From the NCBI GenBank assembly GCA_023426765.1, contig JAEZBW010000436.1:1-9691 (forward strand): a DNA stretch of 9,691 nucleotides, read 5' to 3'. The translations under genes were made by a program, and so were the position numbers. Below the pieces are notes generated by a model. The model was not told the DNA's origin, searched no databases, and was given only the letters and a program-made list of their open reading frames with translations. Origin of the DNA: Bacillota bacterium (GTDB taxonomy: Bacteria; Bacillota; Clostridia; DSM-8532). Below are positions 1-7,636 of the stretch, in pieces (positions within the stretch are counted from its first letter, which is position 1; each line of letters starts with the position of its first letter).

Positions 1-231
1 CCGTTCCTCCATGAAAAGCTTGACGAACAGCTTGTTGAAACGCCCGTAAGCGTTCCAGTCTATCCGGCGGAAATCGTCGCCGGGAACATACTCTCTGAAG
101 TCTGAAAACTCCACCGAGCTTCCCTTGCTTCTGGATTTTCTGTTGCCCGATGCCTGCCCGGATAAAGGAACATTTACCTGCAGCGCAAGTGTTTGTATTT
201 TCTTCAGCGTCTCATTATCGAGAATTGTCAT
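1..231 (-). CDS. DUF58 domain protein, N-terminal 77 residues (3' end outside window)
   Basis: The first 77 codons of a gene that continues past the left edge. The translation carries the DUF58 signature: a basic Gly/Ser-rich stretch at residues 25-38, then EFSDFREYVPGDD (41-53) and FRRIDWNAYGR (54-64). Full-length members are usually about 300-450 residues and end in a von Willebrand A-like fold, which is not visible here. Members are nearly always encoded beside a MoxR ATPase and are thought to be its partner or client; their biochemical role is not settled. The ATG overlaps the stop of the MoxR gene (ATGA at 228-231). The only purine-rich stretch upstream (AAGGA) is about 15 nt from the ATG, so translation probably depends on coupling to the MoxR gene. 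No membrane segment appears in the visible part. Family assignment is firm; function is inference. Confidence 0.9.
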   Translation of the reverse strand, partial: MTILDNETLKKIQTLALQVNVPLSGQASGNRKSRSKGSSVEFSDFREYVPGDDFRRIDWNAYGRFNKLFVKLFMEER

Positions 232-1217
232 GAATGGGTTTTCACATCCTTCAGCAGCGCATCGATCAACTTGTCCGGCATCATTTCATCGGAAACTGCA
301 TCAAAATTCAGGAATATTCTGTGCCGAAGGGCAGGATAGGCGACCTTTTGTATATCCTCGAAGGATACATTGTATCTGCCGCTTAACAGTGCGCGAATTC
401 TGGAGGTGCCGATGATGGCCTGTGCAGCACGGGGGCTTGCGCCATAACGCACATATTTTTTGGTTATTTCCGGTGAACCGCTCTCTTCGGGATGGGTTGC
501 CATGACCAGCCTTAAGGCATAATCCAGTACCGGTTCGGCAATGGGCAGTTCCCTGGAAACGCTTTGAATGCGAAGGATTTTTTCGGCATTTGTGACGGCT
601 TCAAATTCTTCGGTTTTATTCGCAGTGGTCAGCTGAATGATACCTTTCAGTTCGTTCAAATCCGGGAATGGCACGTCCAGCTTGAACAGGAACCTGTCCA
701 TCTGCGCTTCGGGCAACGGGTAGGTTCCCTCCATTTCAATCGGGTTTTGCGTAGCCAGTACAAAAAAAGGCTGCGGCAACCGGTGCGTTGTGTTCGCCAC
801 CGTTACGGTCCCTTCCTGCATGGCCTGCAGCATTGCACTTTGTGTTTTGGGTGTGGCACGATTGATTTCATCGGCCAGCACGATATTGCTGAACACCGGT
901 CCGGGCTGAAACTGGAACATGCCCTCTCCGCCTTCCTTGCGGCTGACGAGGTTTGTACCGGTAACGTCGGCAGGCATCAGGTCGGGCGTAAACTGAATGC
1001 GGGAAAACTCCAGCCCCATGACCTTTCCCAGTGTATTCACCAGCCTGGTTTTCCCCAGGCCCGGCATTCCTTCAAGAAGGATGTTACCTCCGGCCAGCAT
1101 GCACAAAATCACCTGGCGGATGACCTCCTTCTGCCCTATCATATGGCGGGAAACCTCCTGCTCGATCCTGCTCACGGTTTCCAGTACCTTTTTAAAATCT
1201 TCCTGTTGCGTCTGCAT
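228..1217 (-). CDS. MoxR-family AAA+ ATPase
   Basis: A cytoplasmic AAA+ ATPase of 329 residues, the normal length for MoxR proteins, which act as chaperone-like ATPases in assembly or activation of envelope or metal-dependent complexes. Visible motifs, numbered from the chosen start, are Walker A GMPGLGKT (50-57), Walker B NIVLADEINRA (111-121), sensor 1 ATQNP (155-159), the EAQMDRF arginine segment (170-176) and the sensor 2 motif GASPRA (259-264). All nucleotide-handling residues appear intact. I chose the ATG at 1217 because a perfect AGGAGG (1227-1232) lies 9 nt upstream. An in-frame ATG at 1256 would add 13 residues but has no ribosome binding site. It lies 76 nt after the Gly-Gln coiled-coil gene, the largest gap after the ATPase-permease leader region, and overlaps the DUF58 gene by 4 nt. 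I leave the symbol blank because many paralogous MoxR subfamilies exist. Confidence 0.95.
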   Translation of the reverse strand: MQTQQEDFKKVLETVSRIEQEVSRHMIGQKEVIRQVILCMLAGGNILLEGMPGLGKTRLVNTLGKVMGLEFSRIQFTPDLMPADVTGTNLVSRKEGGEGMFQFQPGPVFSNIVLADEINRATPKTQSAMLQAMQEGTVTVANTTHRLPQPFFVLATQNPIEMEGTYPLPEAQMDRFLFKLDVPFPDLNELKGIIQLTTANKTEEFEAVTNAEKILRIQSVSRELPIAEPVLDYALRLVMATHPEESGSPEITKKYVRYGASPRAAQAIIGTSRIRALLSGRYNVSFEDIQKVAYPALRHRIFLNFDAVSDEMMPDKLIDALLKDVKTHS

Positions 1218-1226
1218 GACAGTGTT

Positions 1227-1232
1227 CCTCCT
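1227..1232 (-). promoter_or_regulatory. Ribosome binding site of the MoxR gene
   Basis: AGGAGG on the minus strand, 9 nt before the ATG at 1217. It is the strongest Shine-Dalgarno sequence in the operon and decides the start in favour of 1217 over the upstream in-frame ATG at 1256. A consensus site here, against weaker ones at the other genes, suggests the MoxR protein is made in relatively high amounts. Confidence 0.85.
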
Positions 1233-1293
1233 GAGATAATCGCATATATTTATCATCGTTCAGCTGCTTATATAATTTTTCGTATTACTTTTC

Positions 1294-2991
1294 CTACTGT
1301 AGCGAACTGAAATAATCCCTGACCAGATCCTTCATGCCCGGCGGAATATCCTGGCTGTCCATGGTCTGCACGGCTTCATCCCGGTATTCGGTTAAAACTT
1401 CCTGCCAGGGCATCATCGCACCTTTTTGAACCGGAGCGCCATCCGCCTCACTGAAAGTACTGCTGCCCGACTCCAGCTTCTGCCCCGACAGGGTTGATTC
1501 GTTGCCTTCTCCACCCAGCCGATCAGGAACATAAATACGCTGATAATCATTCTCTTTGCGTGATCCGGGTGCTCTTCCACTCCCCACTTGATCTCCTTCA
1601 TTGTAACCCTGATCTTCACCGGTTGATCCTTCTCCGGCACCTGGGCCACCTCCCTGACCTTGACCCTGGCCTTGACCTTGACCTTGACCTTGACCTTGGC
1701 CCTGACCCTGGCCCTGGCCCTGGCCCTGGCCTTGGCCCTGACCCTGGCCTTTGCCTTCGCCCTGTCCTTCTCCCTGGCCCTGACCTTGTCCCTGACCCTG
1801 TTTCCCAGGCTGGTTGCCCTCTCCCTGAGCTGTTTTGGATCCGCTGCCGCCGGGTTGCCCGTTTTTAACGCTTTGATCCACCTGGGCTATGGCCCTGCGC
1901 GCATTGGATGAAGCTTTACCGATTTCTCCGGCTGCCTGTGTAAAAGCCGGCTGACCCTCGGCATTTGCCTGGGTTTGCTCCAATAATTCGGATAAGCTTT
2001 GCGCTAATTCTCCGCTTGTTTGGGAGCCTGCAGCAGCAGAGGCTGCCAGGTTTTTTAACGCTTCAGCCAGCATTGGGTTGTCCCCGATTTCCGAGGCTGC
2101 CTTTTCAAGCATTTCTGCCATTTCCTTCTGCGCCTGGGCATCCTCCAGCTCTTTCTTTAACTGTTCGAGGGCTTCCTTCATCGCTTCTTCATCTTTGTTT
2201 TTCAGGGCTTCAGCCAGTTCCTCGGTTAACGATGAGCCTGCCAGTGCGTTCTCCATTTCCTTCAGATCCTGCAGGGGATCCTGGGATTGCAGCTTTTCCA
2301 TCAGATTTTCCATCTGTGCCAACCCTTTCAGGGCATCTTCCTCAGTCTTGGCCTGTTTTAACGCTTCCTTCAGCTTTTCCAGCGCTTCCTGAAGCTGCTG
2401 CAGCTGCTCCTGTGTCATTTCGGGATGCTTCTGCTGCTGTTCCTTTACCTTTTCTTCAATTTCCTTTTCCTGTTCCTTCATTTCGGTGATTAGGGCTTCC
2501 CGAAGCTGCGTCTGCCGTGAAACCCTGCCCGGTATGAATGAGAGCGTAAAAGCTGCCAGCAGCATAATACAGGCTGCCAGCAACAATTTCTTCAACACGG
2601 TTAAGCTGTATGCAGCCGCCAGGTTCACACCATTTAATGCTGCCTTTGTATCCTCCCGCTGCAATTGTGCAACCGGTGAAGGATCATCCTTCAGGTACCA
2701 GGCAGTGATCACGCGTTCTTTTAAACCCAGGCTGTCTGCCTGTATCATAACCTTATTTCGTGACGGAACCATAAACATGGCACCAAGGAGCGCAGCCGGA
2801 AGAGAAGCTGCAAGGATGTACAGCAGCTTCATCCGTACGAACGGGATCACCATCACCAGCGATAAAAGGGTTAATACCAGTGAAACCGCTCCGGCAGCGG
2901 CCAACAGAATTTGAAGCACCTGAAGGCCGGCCTGGAAATGCATTTTTCTTTTTAATGGCTTCAACGCCTGGTCAATCCATTTCTGTTCCAT
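1294..2991 (-). CDS. Membrane-anchored coiled-coil protein with a Gly-Gln repeat tract
   Basis: A 565-residue protein with no family I can name with certainty. Two hydrophobic segments lie near the N-terminus (about 22-51 and 55-76) and a third at about 134-154. Residues 161-345 are rich in Glu, Lys, Gln, Leu and Ala and strongly predict coiled coil. A Gly/Gln/Ser linker follows, then a 49-residue alternating Gly-Gln tract (398-446) and a folded-looking C-terminus that ends in IPPGMKDLVRDYFSSL. As I recall, similar tails (tyrosine-rich VPDRLGGEG, then WQEVLTEYRDEA, then IPP..LVRDYFSSL) occur in proteins encoded next to MoxR/DUF58 genes in Gram-positive bacteria. The ATG at 2991 has AAAAGG 6 nt upstream and lies 3 nt past the permease stop, so the two are co-translated. 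A structural or scaffolding role in the envelope complex is inference. The tail motif, common near MoxR, could be a contact site for the ATPase. Confidence 0.85.
   Translation of the reverse strand: MEQKWIDQALKPLKRKMHFQAGLQVLQILLAAAGAVSLVLTLLSLVMVIPFVRMKLLYILAASLPAALLGAMFMVPSRNKVMIQADSLGLKERVITAWYLKDDPSPVAQLQREDTKAALNGVNLAAAYSLTVLKKLLLAACIMLLAAFTLSFIPGRVSRQTQLREALITEMKEQEKEIEEKVKEQQQKHPEMTQEQLQQLQEALEKLKEALKQAKTEEDALKGLAQMENLMEKLQSQDPLQDLKEMENALAGSSLTEELAEALKNKDEEAMKEALEQLKKELEDAQAQKEMAEMLEKAASEIGDNPMLAEALKNLAASAAAGSQTSGELAQSLSELLEQTQANAEGQPAFTQAAGEIGKASSNARRAIAQVDQSVKNGQPGGSGSKTAQGEGNQPGKQGQGQGQGQGEGQGEGKGQGQGQGQGQGQGQGQGQGQGQGQGQGQGQGQGGGPGAGEGSTGEDQGYNEGDQVGSGRAPGSRKENDYQRIYVPDRLGGEGNESTLSGQKLESGSSTFSEADGAPVQKGAMMPWQEVLTEYRDEAVQTMDSQDIPPGMKDLVRDYFSSLQ
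1654..1800 (-). repeat. Hexanucleotide tract encoding alternating Gly-Gln
   Basis: 147 nt of tandem 6-nt units inside the coiled-coil gene. On the plus strand the units read as variants of CCCTGG and CCTTGA, and on the coding strand each gives Gln-Gly. The part at 1654-1749 is 16 uninterrupted Gln-Gly pairs. The part at 1750-1800 has Lys once and Glu twice in place of Gln. Codons mix CAG/CAA and GGC/GGT, so the units are not identical at DNA level. Changes by whole units keep the frame. Confidence 0.95.
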
Positions 2992-2994
2992 GGT

Positions 2995-3951
2995 TTACCT
3001 TTTCCTGTGTATTGGGTTCAAAATGCGTGAGCTGAAGAAAATCAGCCCCACCGATGCCAAAATGTTAAACAGGCCGTTTACCAGCCAGGGGTGCAGTAAT
3101 TTCCAAATACCCGGAGCAACCGCGATCTGCTGTTCGATTTCCTGTGCCACACTGGAAAAAACACCAAGCCCGCCGGCATATCCATAATATATGTTCATGC
3201 CGGAACCTCCGAAATAGAAGCTTGTGAACCCGAATACCGATGAAGGAAACAGCATCGCGACGAAATCCTGGTATACGGGGTTGAAGCCTGACATGTTATA
3301 TCGCTGTTTGATTAATGTGAACGCTGCAAATGCAATAAACGGGCCAAAGGTAATCAGCCCCAGGAAGATATAGGTGGTGATGATGGCGACGATATTTCTT
3401 TTAAACACGGTTGAGAAAAACACACCGCAGCTGGCCACAAAAAACGATGTGAGTACATAGAACAGCAACAGCTTGAAGATATCCAGAAAACCGATGCCGC
3501 CAAAAAAGAACACGACACCGATGACCGGCATGGACGCAATCAGCAGCAGCATGGTGTGTGCCAGAGAAACCATGATCTTGCCCATGATGATTTTGCGGGC
3601 GGGTGTATTGGTGACCAACATTAAATCCAACGTCTGCCTTTCGCGCTCGCTGCTGACGGAGGTCGCAGTAATCGCAGGAACTGCCAGGAACAACAGGGCA
3701 AACTGGAAAGTGATGATCAGGTTGTAGGCGTCAATTGCCATTCTCGGGTTGAAGCCCTGGGTGTTGTAAGGGCTGAAAATACTATTGCCTGCGAAGTAAA
3801 CAAACAAAATGCTGATCAGGAGGATCACATAACAGCTGATTAAAATAGTTGAACGCCAGCCCCGCAGCTTTGTTTTCATATCCTTTTCCAGGATCGGATT
3901 CAGTTTCAGAACAAAAGGGGACGATTCTTTTATGATATTTTCAGCTTTCAT
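2995..3951 (-). CDS. ABC-2 type transporter permease
   Basis: An integral membrane subunit of an ABC-2 exporter, 318 residues with about six predicted membrane helices (roughly 34-54, 76-97, 126-150, 158-180, 188-212, 289-308). After the second helix comes SSERERQTLDLMLVT (100-114), the conserved cytoplasmic segment of ABC-2 permeases thought to contact the ATPase. It pairs with the ATPase gene immediately upstream; a single permease gene suggests a homodimer. The substrate cannot be read from sequence. The start is uncertain. ATG 3951 lies 12 nt after the AGGGGGAG ribosome binding site, an in-frame TTG at 3957 lies at the more usual 6 nt, and a further TTG at 3963 is too close to that site. 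The alternatives differ by at most four residues. The leader contains a hairpin that includes this binding site. Confidence 0.9.
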   Translation of the reverse strand: MKAENIIKESSPFVLKLNPILEKDMKTKLRGWRSTILISCYVILLISILFVYFAGNSIFSPYNTQGFNPRMAIDAYNLIITFQFALLFLAVPAITATSVSSERERQTLDLMLVTNTPARKIIMGKIMVSLAHTMLLLIASMPVIGVVFFFGGIGFLDIFKLLLFYVLTSFFVASCGVFFSTVFKRNIVAIITTYIFLGLITFGPFIAFAAFTLIKQRYNMSGFNPVYQDFVAMLFPSSVFGFTSFYFGGSGMNIYYGYAGGLGVFSSVAQEIEQQIAVAPGIWKLLHPWLVNGLFNILASVGLIFFSSRILNPIHRKR

Positions 3952-3963
3952 TTTCAATTCCAA

Positions 3964-3990
3964 CTCCCCCTTTCGATGCGCTTAAGGGGA
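3964..3990 (-). promoter_or_regulatory. Hairpin enclosing the ribosome binding site of the permease gene
   Basis: On the minus strand, CCCCTT (3989-3984) can pair with AAGGGG (3972-3967) across an 11-nt loop. This places the GGGGGAG ribosome binding site of the permease gene in the 3' arm. If formed, it would lower permease translation relative to the ATPase. The pairing is visible in sequence; a regulatory effect is inference. Confidence 0.4.
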
Positions 3991-4013
3991 CGGTTCCTTT
4001 GTATTTTTTCCGG

Positions 4014-4952
4014 TTAGTTTTCATCCCCATTCCCCCTTTCGGTTAAATGCATGAACACGGATTCCAGCGAACCCTCCACCGGTTGGAAGGACACTACCGG
4101 AATCTCCTTCTCCACAAGGATTCTTAGAATTTGAACACAGGCTTCGTTACCGCCCGATACATCCACCTCAATCAAATCCGATACCGAGCTGATGGAACCG
4201 ATTCCTGGGATTTCCATCAGCACCTGCACCGCTTCCTCCTCCTGCCCGGCAACCTTGATTTTCACCTTGCCCGAGCGGGACAATTTTTCAACAATCTCTG
4301 AAACCGAGCCGCTGGCAATCAGCTTTCCGGAGTCTATAATGCCGATGGAGGTGCACAATTCGGACAATTCGGGCAGAATATGGGAGCTGATCAGGACGGT
4401 TTTTCCCATGGTTCTCAATTCCTTCAGGATCTCCTTCATCTCTACCCTGGCCCGCGGGTCAAGGCCCGATGCAGGTTCATCGAGGATTAAAAACTTCGGA
4501 TCGTGAATCAGGCTGCGTGCCAGGCAAAGCCTTTGCTTCATGCCTCTGGACAATGTATCCACATAAGCGTCCCGCTTATGCGTCAGACGCACCAGTTCCA
4601 ACAGAGAATCGATCAAACCCGCCGCTTTGCTTTTCGGTATGCCCTGAAGTCCGGCATAGAAATCCATATATTCGGAAACCTTCAGGTCATCATACACCCC
4701 GAAAAAATCCGGCATATATCCGATATGCTTTTTTACCTGCAGGGGCTCTTTCGATACATCGATTCCATCAATATAGACCTTTCCCGAGGTTGGAGCCAGC
4801 AGCCCGGCGATAATACGCATGGTGGTTGTTTTTCCGGCGCCGTTTGCCCCCACAAAGCCGTATATCTCGCCCGCCGGAATTTCCATCGTCAGTTGATCCA
4901 CCGCCAAGGTGCCCTTGTAGCGTTTTGTCAGGTTATCCACATGTACCATCAT
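4014..4952 (-). CDS. ABC transporter ATP-binding protein
   Basis: The cytoplasmic ATPase subunit of the exporter, 312 residues. Walker A is GANGAGKTT (35-43), the signature LSRGMKQRL (134-142), Walker B FLILDEP (154-160), the D-loop SGLDPRA (162-168) and the switch histidine SSH (189-191). The Q-loop reads IGYMPDFFG (77-85), with aspartate where the classical glutamine would be; substitutions here are frequent in this exporter subgroup. The last 90 or so residues form the extra C-terminal domain common in exporter ATPases partnering ABC-2 permeases. The start is the first of two adjacent ATGs (4952, 4949), with GGGGTGG just upstream; the second is equally possible and removes one residue. The start overlaps the stop of the 893-residue protein gene (ATGA), so the two are translationally coupled. 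The permease gene follows 62 nt later. Confidence 0.95.
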   Translation of the reverse strand: MMVHVDNLTKRYKGTLAVDQLTMEIPAGEIYGFVGANGAGKTTTMRIIAGLLAPTSGKVYIDGIDVSKEPLQVKKHIGYMPDFFGVYDDLKVSEYMDFYAGLQGIPKSKAAGLIDSLLELVRLTHKRDAYVDTLSRGMKQRLCLARSLIHDPKFLILDEPASGLDPRARVEMKEILKELRTMGKTVLISSHILPELSELCTSIGIIDSGKLIASGSVSEIVEKLSRSGKVKIKVAGQEEEAVQVLMEIPGIGSISSVSDLIEVDVSGGNEACVQILRILVEKEIPVVSFQPVEGSLESVFMHLTERGNGDEN

Positions 4953-7630
4953 TTTGCCACCCCCCGGACGGTAATTTCCGGCATCCCTAAAAGCTCCATT
5001 TCATATTGCTTTCCATCTTCCATGTTTTGTTGTGCCAGCTCTGCGACTGTAATTTTCATACGTACTTCATTGCCCGATCCGATATATCGGTAGGCGTCCT
5101 GATCGATGACTGTTTTCGCTTCAATGGTATCCCAGGTGCGGGTTTTAACATTGTACAGCGAATATTCATAGCTGTTTGACAGCACTTCGGTTTGCCATCT
5201 GCTGTTGTTCCGGTTGTCCTCCATGTTATATTTTACATAAAGGGGGATATAATTTTCCACAGAAAGGTTGAACCCCGTCACCGTTAATTTTTCGGGCAGG
5301 TTGAACTGGAATTCCATCTCTCCCACATTGTTCACACGAATGCCATAGTTGCCTTCCTGCCAGCCGATTTCCTTGTTTTGATACATACTGGCAATAATGA
5401 TTCCTGCAGGGATTTCCACCTCCAGACCTGACTGAAAGGAAAAATCCGATTCCGCGCGAATCAGGTTCTGATTGTATTTCTGAGGCTGCTTGTCATTGAC
5501 GGTGAGGCCGTAATCAATCTCCTGTCTGTTCCTGGCCAGCAGGGAAAACTTTGTCTTCCCCATCTGCATATTGTAGCTTTCATTGATATAGTTTTCAAAG
5601 ATCCTGCGCCTTTGCATCATTTCCTGGAAGTTTGATGGAACATCCCTGGGATTGCTGTAATAGCTGCGGCCAAAGACACCGTCCAGATATTCTTCAGGTT
5701 GCTTGTAAACCTCTTTGCTGCTAAGGGAAATGTTCACCGATTTGGCCTCTCCGGCCAGAATATCCCCGACAGGGATGATACGATTACCCACTAGTACAAC
5801 CGTATCCAACAGATCATACGGTGTTGTGTTGTTAATACTGCCCATCAGCTTTCCATTCTTCAGGTAGAGATCCTTCAGGATGTCCCCTCCGAACGATATG
5901 GTTTTCTCGGCTCTGAGCATCATCGGGGTCCACAGCATCACATCATACTGTTCAAAGATTGCGGGATCGCCCATGGTATATTTGCCTACAACCTGCGCTT
6001 CTACATTATCACCATAATAACGGTACCCATAATAATCGTTGTTTTGGATGAAAGGAGTTTTCAACCCGTTGCCGGTGTTGTATTCAAGCTTCAGTGTACC
6101 CCTTCTGTCATTGAACACACCGATGGTTGAGGATACGGCGGCTTCATTCCCTCCGGGAGCCACCTGAACCAGCGATACGGTGTTCAGTACTGCCGAATGA
6201 TAACGGGTTTTGAACCCTAAAACGTACATCCCCCCCAGGAACAGAATCGACAGGGCGGGAATGCAGACCCAGGCCCAGTCCCGTTTATCCATCTGCTTCA
6301 GGATGATGTACAGCACCGGCCCGGCGATGAGGATATAGATACCAAGAGTGGCAAACATCCAGATAAAGGGCGGTTTTTTATCGCTGGGAACTTCGGTAGC
6401 CAGATATTGCAGGTTGTTGCCGTTGTAAATCTGTCTCTGGTAATACCCGTTTCCCATTTCATAATATTTTTGAAAACTCATGCCAATAAACTTGAATGTG
6501 TTTTCAAAGAAGACAGTTCGACTCGCCCAGGACACGAAAGGCTCGGCACCTGGATCAAAGGTGAAAACCAGAACCGATCCCATCCCCTTCCTGTATTTAA
6601 TGACCAGCGGATTTTGGGCATTCCCCGAAAACACATCATTATCCAGCCAACGGTTGGGTTCACCCGGCTTGGCATCCGGAGCAGGGGAAATATATTCAAA
6701 CCCCAGCGTTCCCTGTGCCAGCCTGAGTGTCATTCCCGAAGCGTTCTTTCCGGTATAACTCTGCAGCATGGGTGAGGCATCCAGATCACCCGTTTTGTTT
6801 ATACTAAAAAGTTTCAAACTTTCAGGAAGCCCGTGATAAACCTTTTGCCAGTTCATCCCGGTGCCCAGCATCAGAACGCCGCCCGAATCCACCCAGGTTT
6901 CCAGCGTCGACAGCTGGCCTTCGCTTAACAGCGAAGTATCGAACTGGTTGATGATCAAAAAGTCAAAGCCATCCATCACTTCGGATTTTTCAGGAAAGGA
7001 ATCTCTGTTCAGGTTGACCACAACAGCCTGCCTTTTTTGATAGCTGGGAGAGACGGTTACGGCCTGAGCCGGCATTGTTGCCATCGGTATCTGCCCTGCA
7101 GCCATCATCAACTTCATCTTTTCGTCATAATACATATCTGATGCCACCGGTACTGTATTACCGTTCAGATATCCGAAAGCATCAAGGTCGTCTGATAAAA
7201 CACCTATCAACATGATTTCAGGCGGCAGCAGGCGTGAAAACGAATACTCTTCTTCAGCCAGGGTTTTCTTACCTTCAACAAGGCGGATGCTGATCGTTCT
7301 TTTTGCCGATACGACAGGGATCTCAAAATAGAAATTCTCCTCCGCCCCGGTTTTCACCTCGATGGGCTTGGCGATGATGATTCTTCTGCCCTGATCCAGA
7401 TTGGCTTCCACCTGTAGTTCACCTGTAATACTGCGGCCTGAAGCATTGATTTTCACCTGAATGGGAGACCAGGCGCCAAGCTTGGCAATCCCGCCAAACC
7501 CTCCGGTGATTTCCAAAGTAACATCTTTACCGGCAGGGGCTGCCAATACCCCGGAAGCGCCATTCATCACAGCAGTAAAAAGTAAAATGAATACGACCAG
7601 AGCTGAACCTTTGAATTTTCTCTTCCGCAA
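4949..7630 (-). CDS. Large secreted/membrane protein, first gene of the operon
   Basis: A protein of 893 residues without an assured family name. The N-terminus is a clear signal peptide: RKRKFK, then a hydrophobic core (GSALVVFILLFTAV), with likely cleavage near residues 29-31 (VLA/AP). A beta-rich domain follows to about 135. Then comes a region resembling the noncatalytic class I glutamine amidotransferase-like fold seen in envelope proteins: FDFLIINQFD (about 222-231) and WVDSGGVLMLGTG (246-258). Two membrane helices (about 422-444 and 454-472) are joined by a basic loop (LKQMDKRDW), which places about 390 residues before them and 420 after them outside the cell. The distal part is beta-rich. 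The start is TTG 7630, with AGAGGTG six nucleotides upstream; GTG 7639 lies inside that binding site. It is followed, with a 4-nt overlap, by the ABC ATPase gene. It probably works with the exporter as an outer component; this is inference from context. Confidence 0.85.
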   Translation of the reverse strand: MRKRKFKGSALVVFILLFTAVMNGASGVLAAPAGKDVTLEITGGFGGIAKLGAWSPIQVKINASGRSITGELQVEANLDQGRRIIIAKPIEVKTGAEENFYFEIPVVSAKRTISIRLVEGKKTLAEEEYSFSRLLPPEIMLIGVLSDDLDAFGYLNGNTVPVASDMYYDEKMKLMMAAGQIPMATMPAQAVTVSPSYQKRQAVVVNLNRDSFPEKSEVMDGFDFLIINQFDTSLLSEGQLSTLETWVDSGGVLMLGTGMNWQKVYHGLPESLKLFSINKTGDLDASPMLQSYTGKNASGMTLRLAQGTLGFEYISPAPDAKPGEPNRWLDNDVFSGNAQNPLVIKYRKGMGSVLVFTFDPGAEPFVSWASRTVFFENTFKFIGMSFQKYYEMGNGYYQRQIYNGNNLQYLATEVPSDKKPPFIWMFATLGIYILIAGPVLYIILKQMDKRDWAWVCIPALSILFLGGMYVLGFKTRYHSAVLNTVSLVQVAPGGNEAAVSSTIGVFNDRRGTLKLEYNTGNGLKTPFIQNNDYYGYRYYGDNVEAQVVGKYTMGDPAIFEQYDVMLWTPMMLRAEKTISFGGDILKDLYLKNGKLMGSINNTTPYDLLDTVVLVGNRIIPVGDILAGEAKSVNISLSSKEVYKQPEEYLDGVFGRSYYSNPRDVPSNFQEMMQRRRIFENYINESYNMQMGKTKFSLLARNRQEIDYGLTVNDKQPQKYNQNLIRAESDFSFQSGLEVEIPAGIIIASMYQNKEIGWQEGNYGIRVNNVGEMEFQFNLPEKLTVTGFNLSVENYIPLYVKYNMEDNRNNSRWQTEVLSNSYEYSLYNVKTRTWDTIEAKTVIDQDAYRYIGSGNEVRMKITVAELAQQNMEDGKQYEMELLGMPEITVRGVAK

Positions 7631-7636
7631 AATACA

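Noticed and set aside
1218..1256. Longer MoxR protein starting at ATG 1256
   Set aside because: No ribosome binding site precedes it, while a perfect AGGAGG stands 9 nt before ATG 1217.
1218..1293. Internal promoter before the MoxR gene
   Set aside because: There are AT-rich stretches (TTATATAAG) but no -35 at a proper distance; I cannot support it.
564..1310. Plus-strand open frame of 248 codons
   Set aside because: It is antisense to the MoxR gene, whose motifs are all present on the minus strand; the translation shows no domain.
1654..1800. CRISPR array or noncoding satellite
   Set aside because: The 6-nt units have no spacers and keep the coding frame as Gly-Gln, so a coding repeat explains them.
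1494..1911. Two plus-strand open frames rich in Leu-Ala/Leu-Thr and Pro-Gly repeats
   Set aside because: They are the antisense and out-of-frame readings of the Gly-Gln tract, lie wholly inside the coiled-coil gene and have no ribosome binding site.
4503..5093. Plus-strand open frame of 196 codons
   Set aside because: It is antisense to the ABC ATPase and the end of the 893-residue gene; no domain or ribosome binding site.
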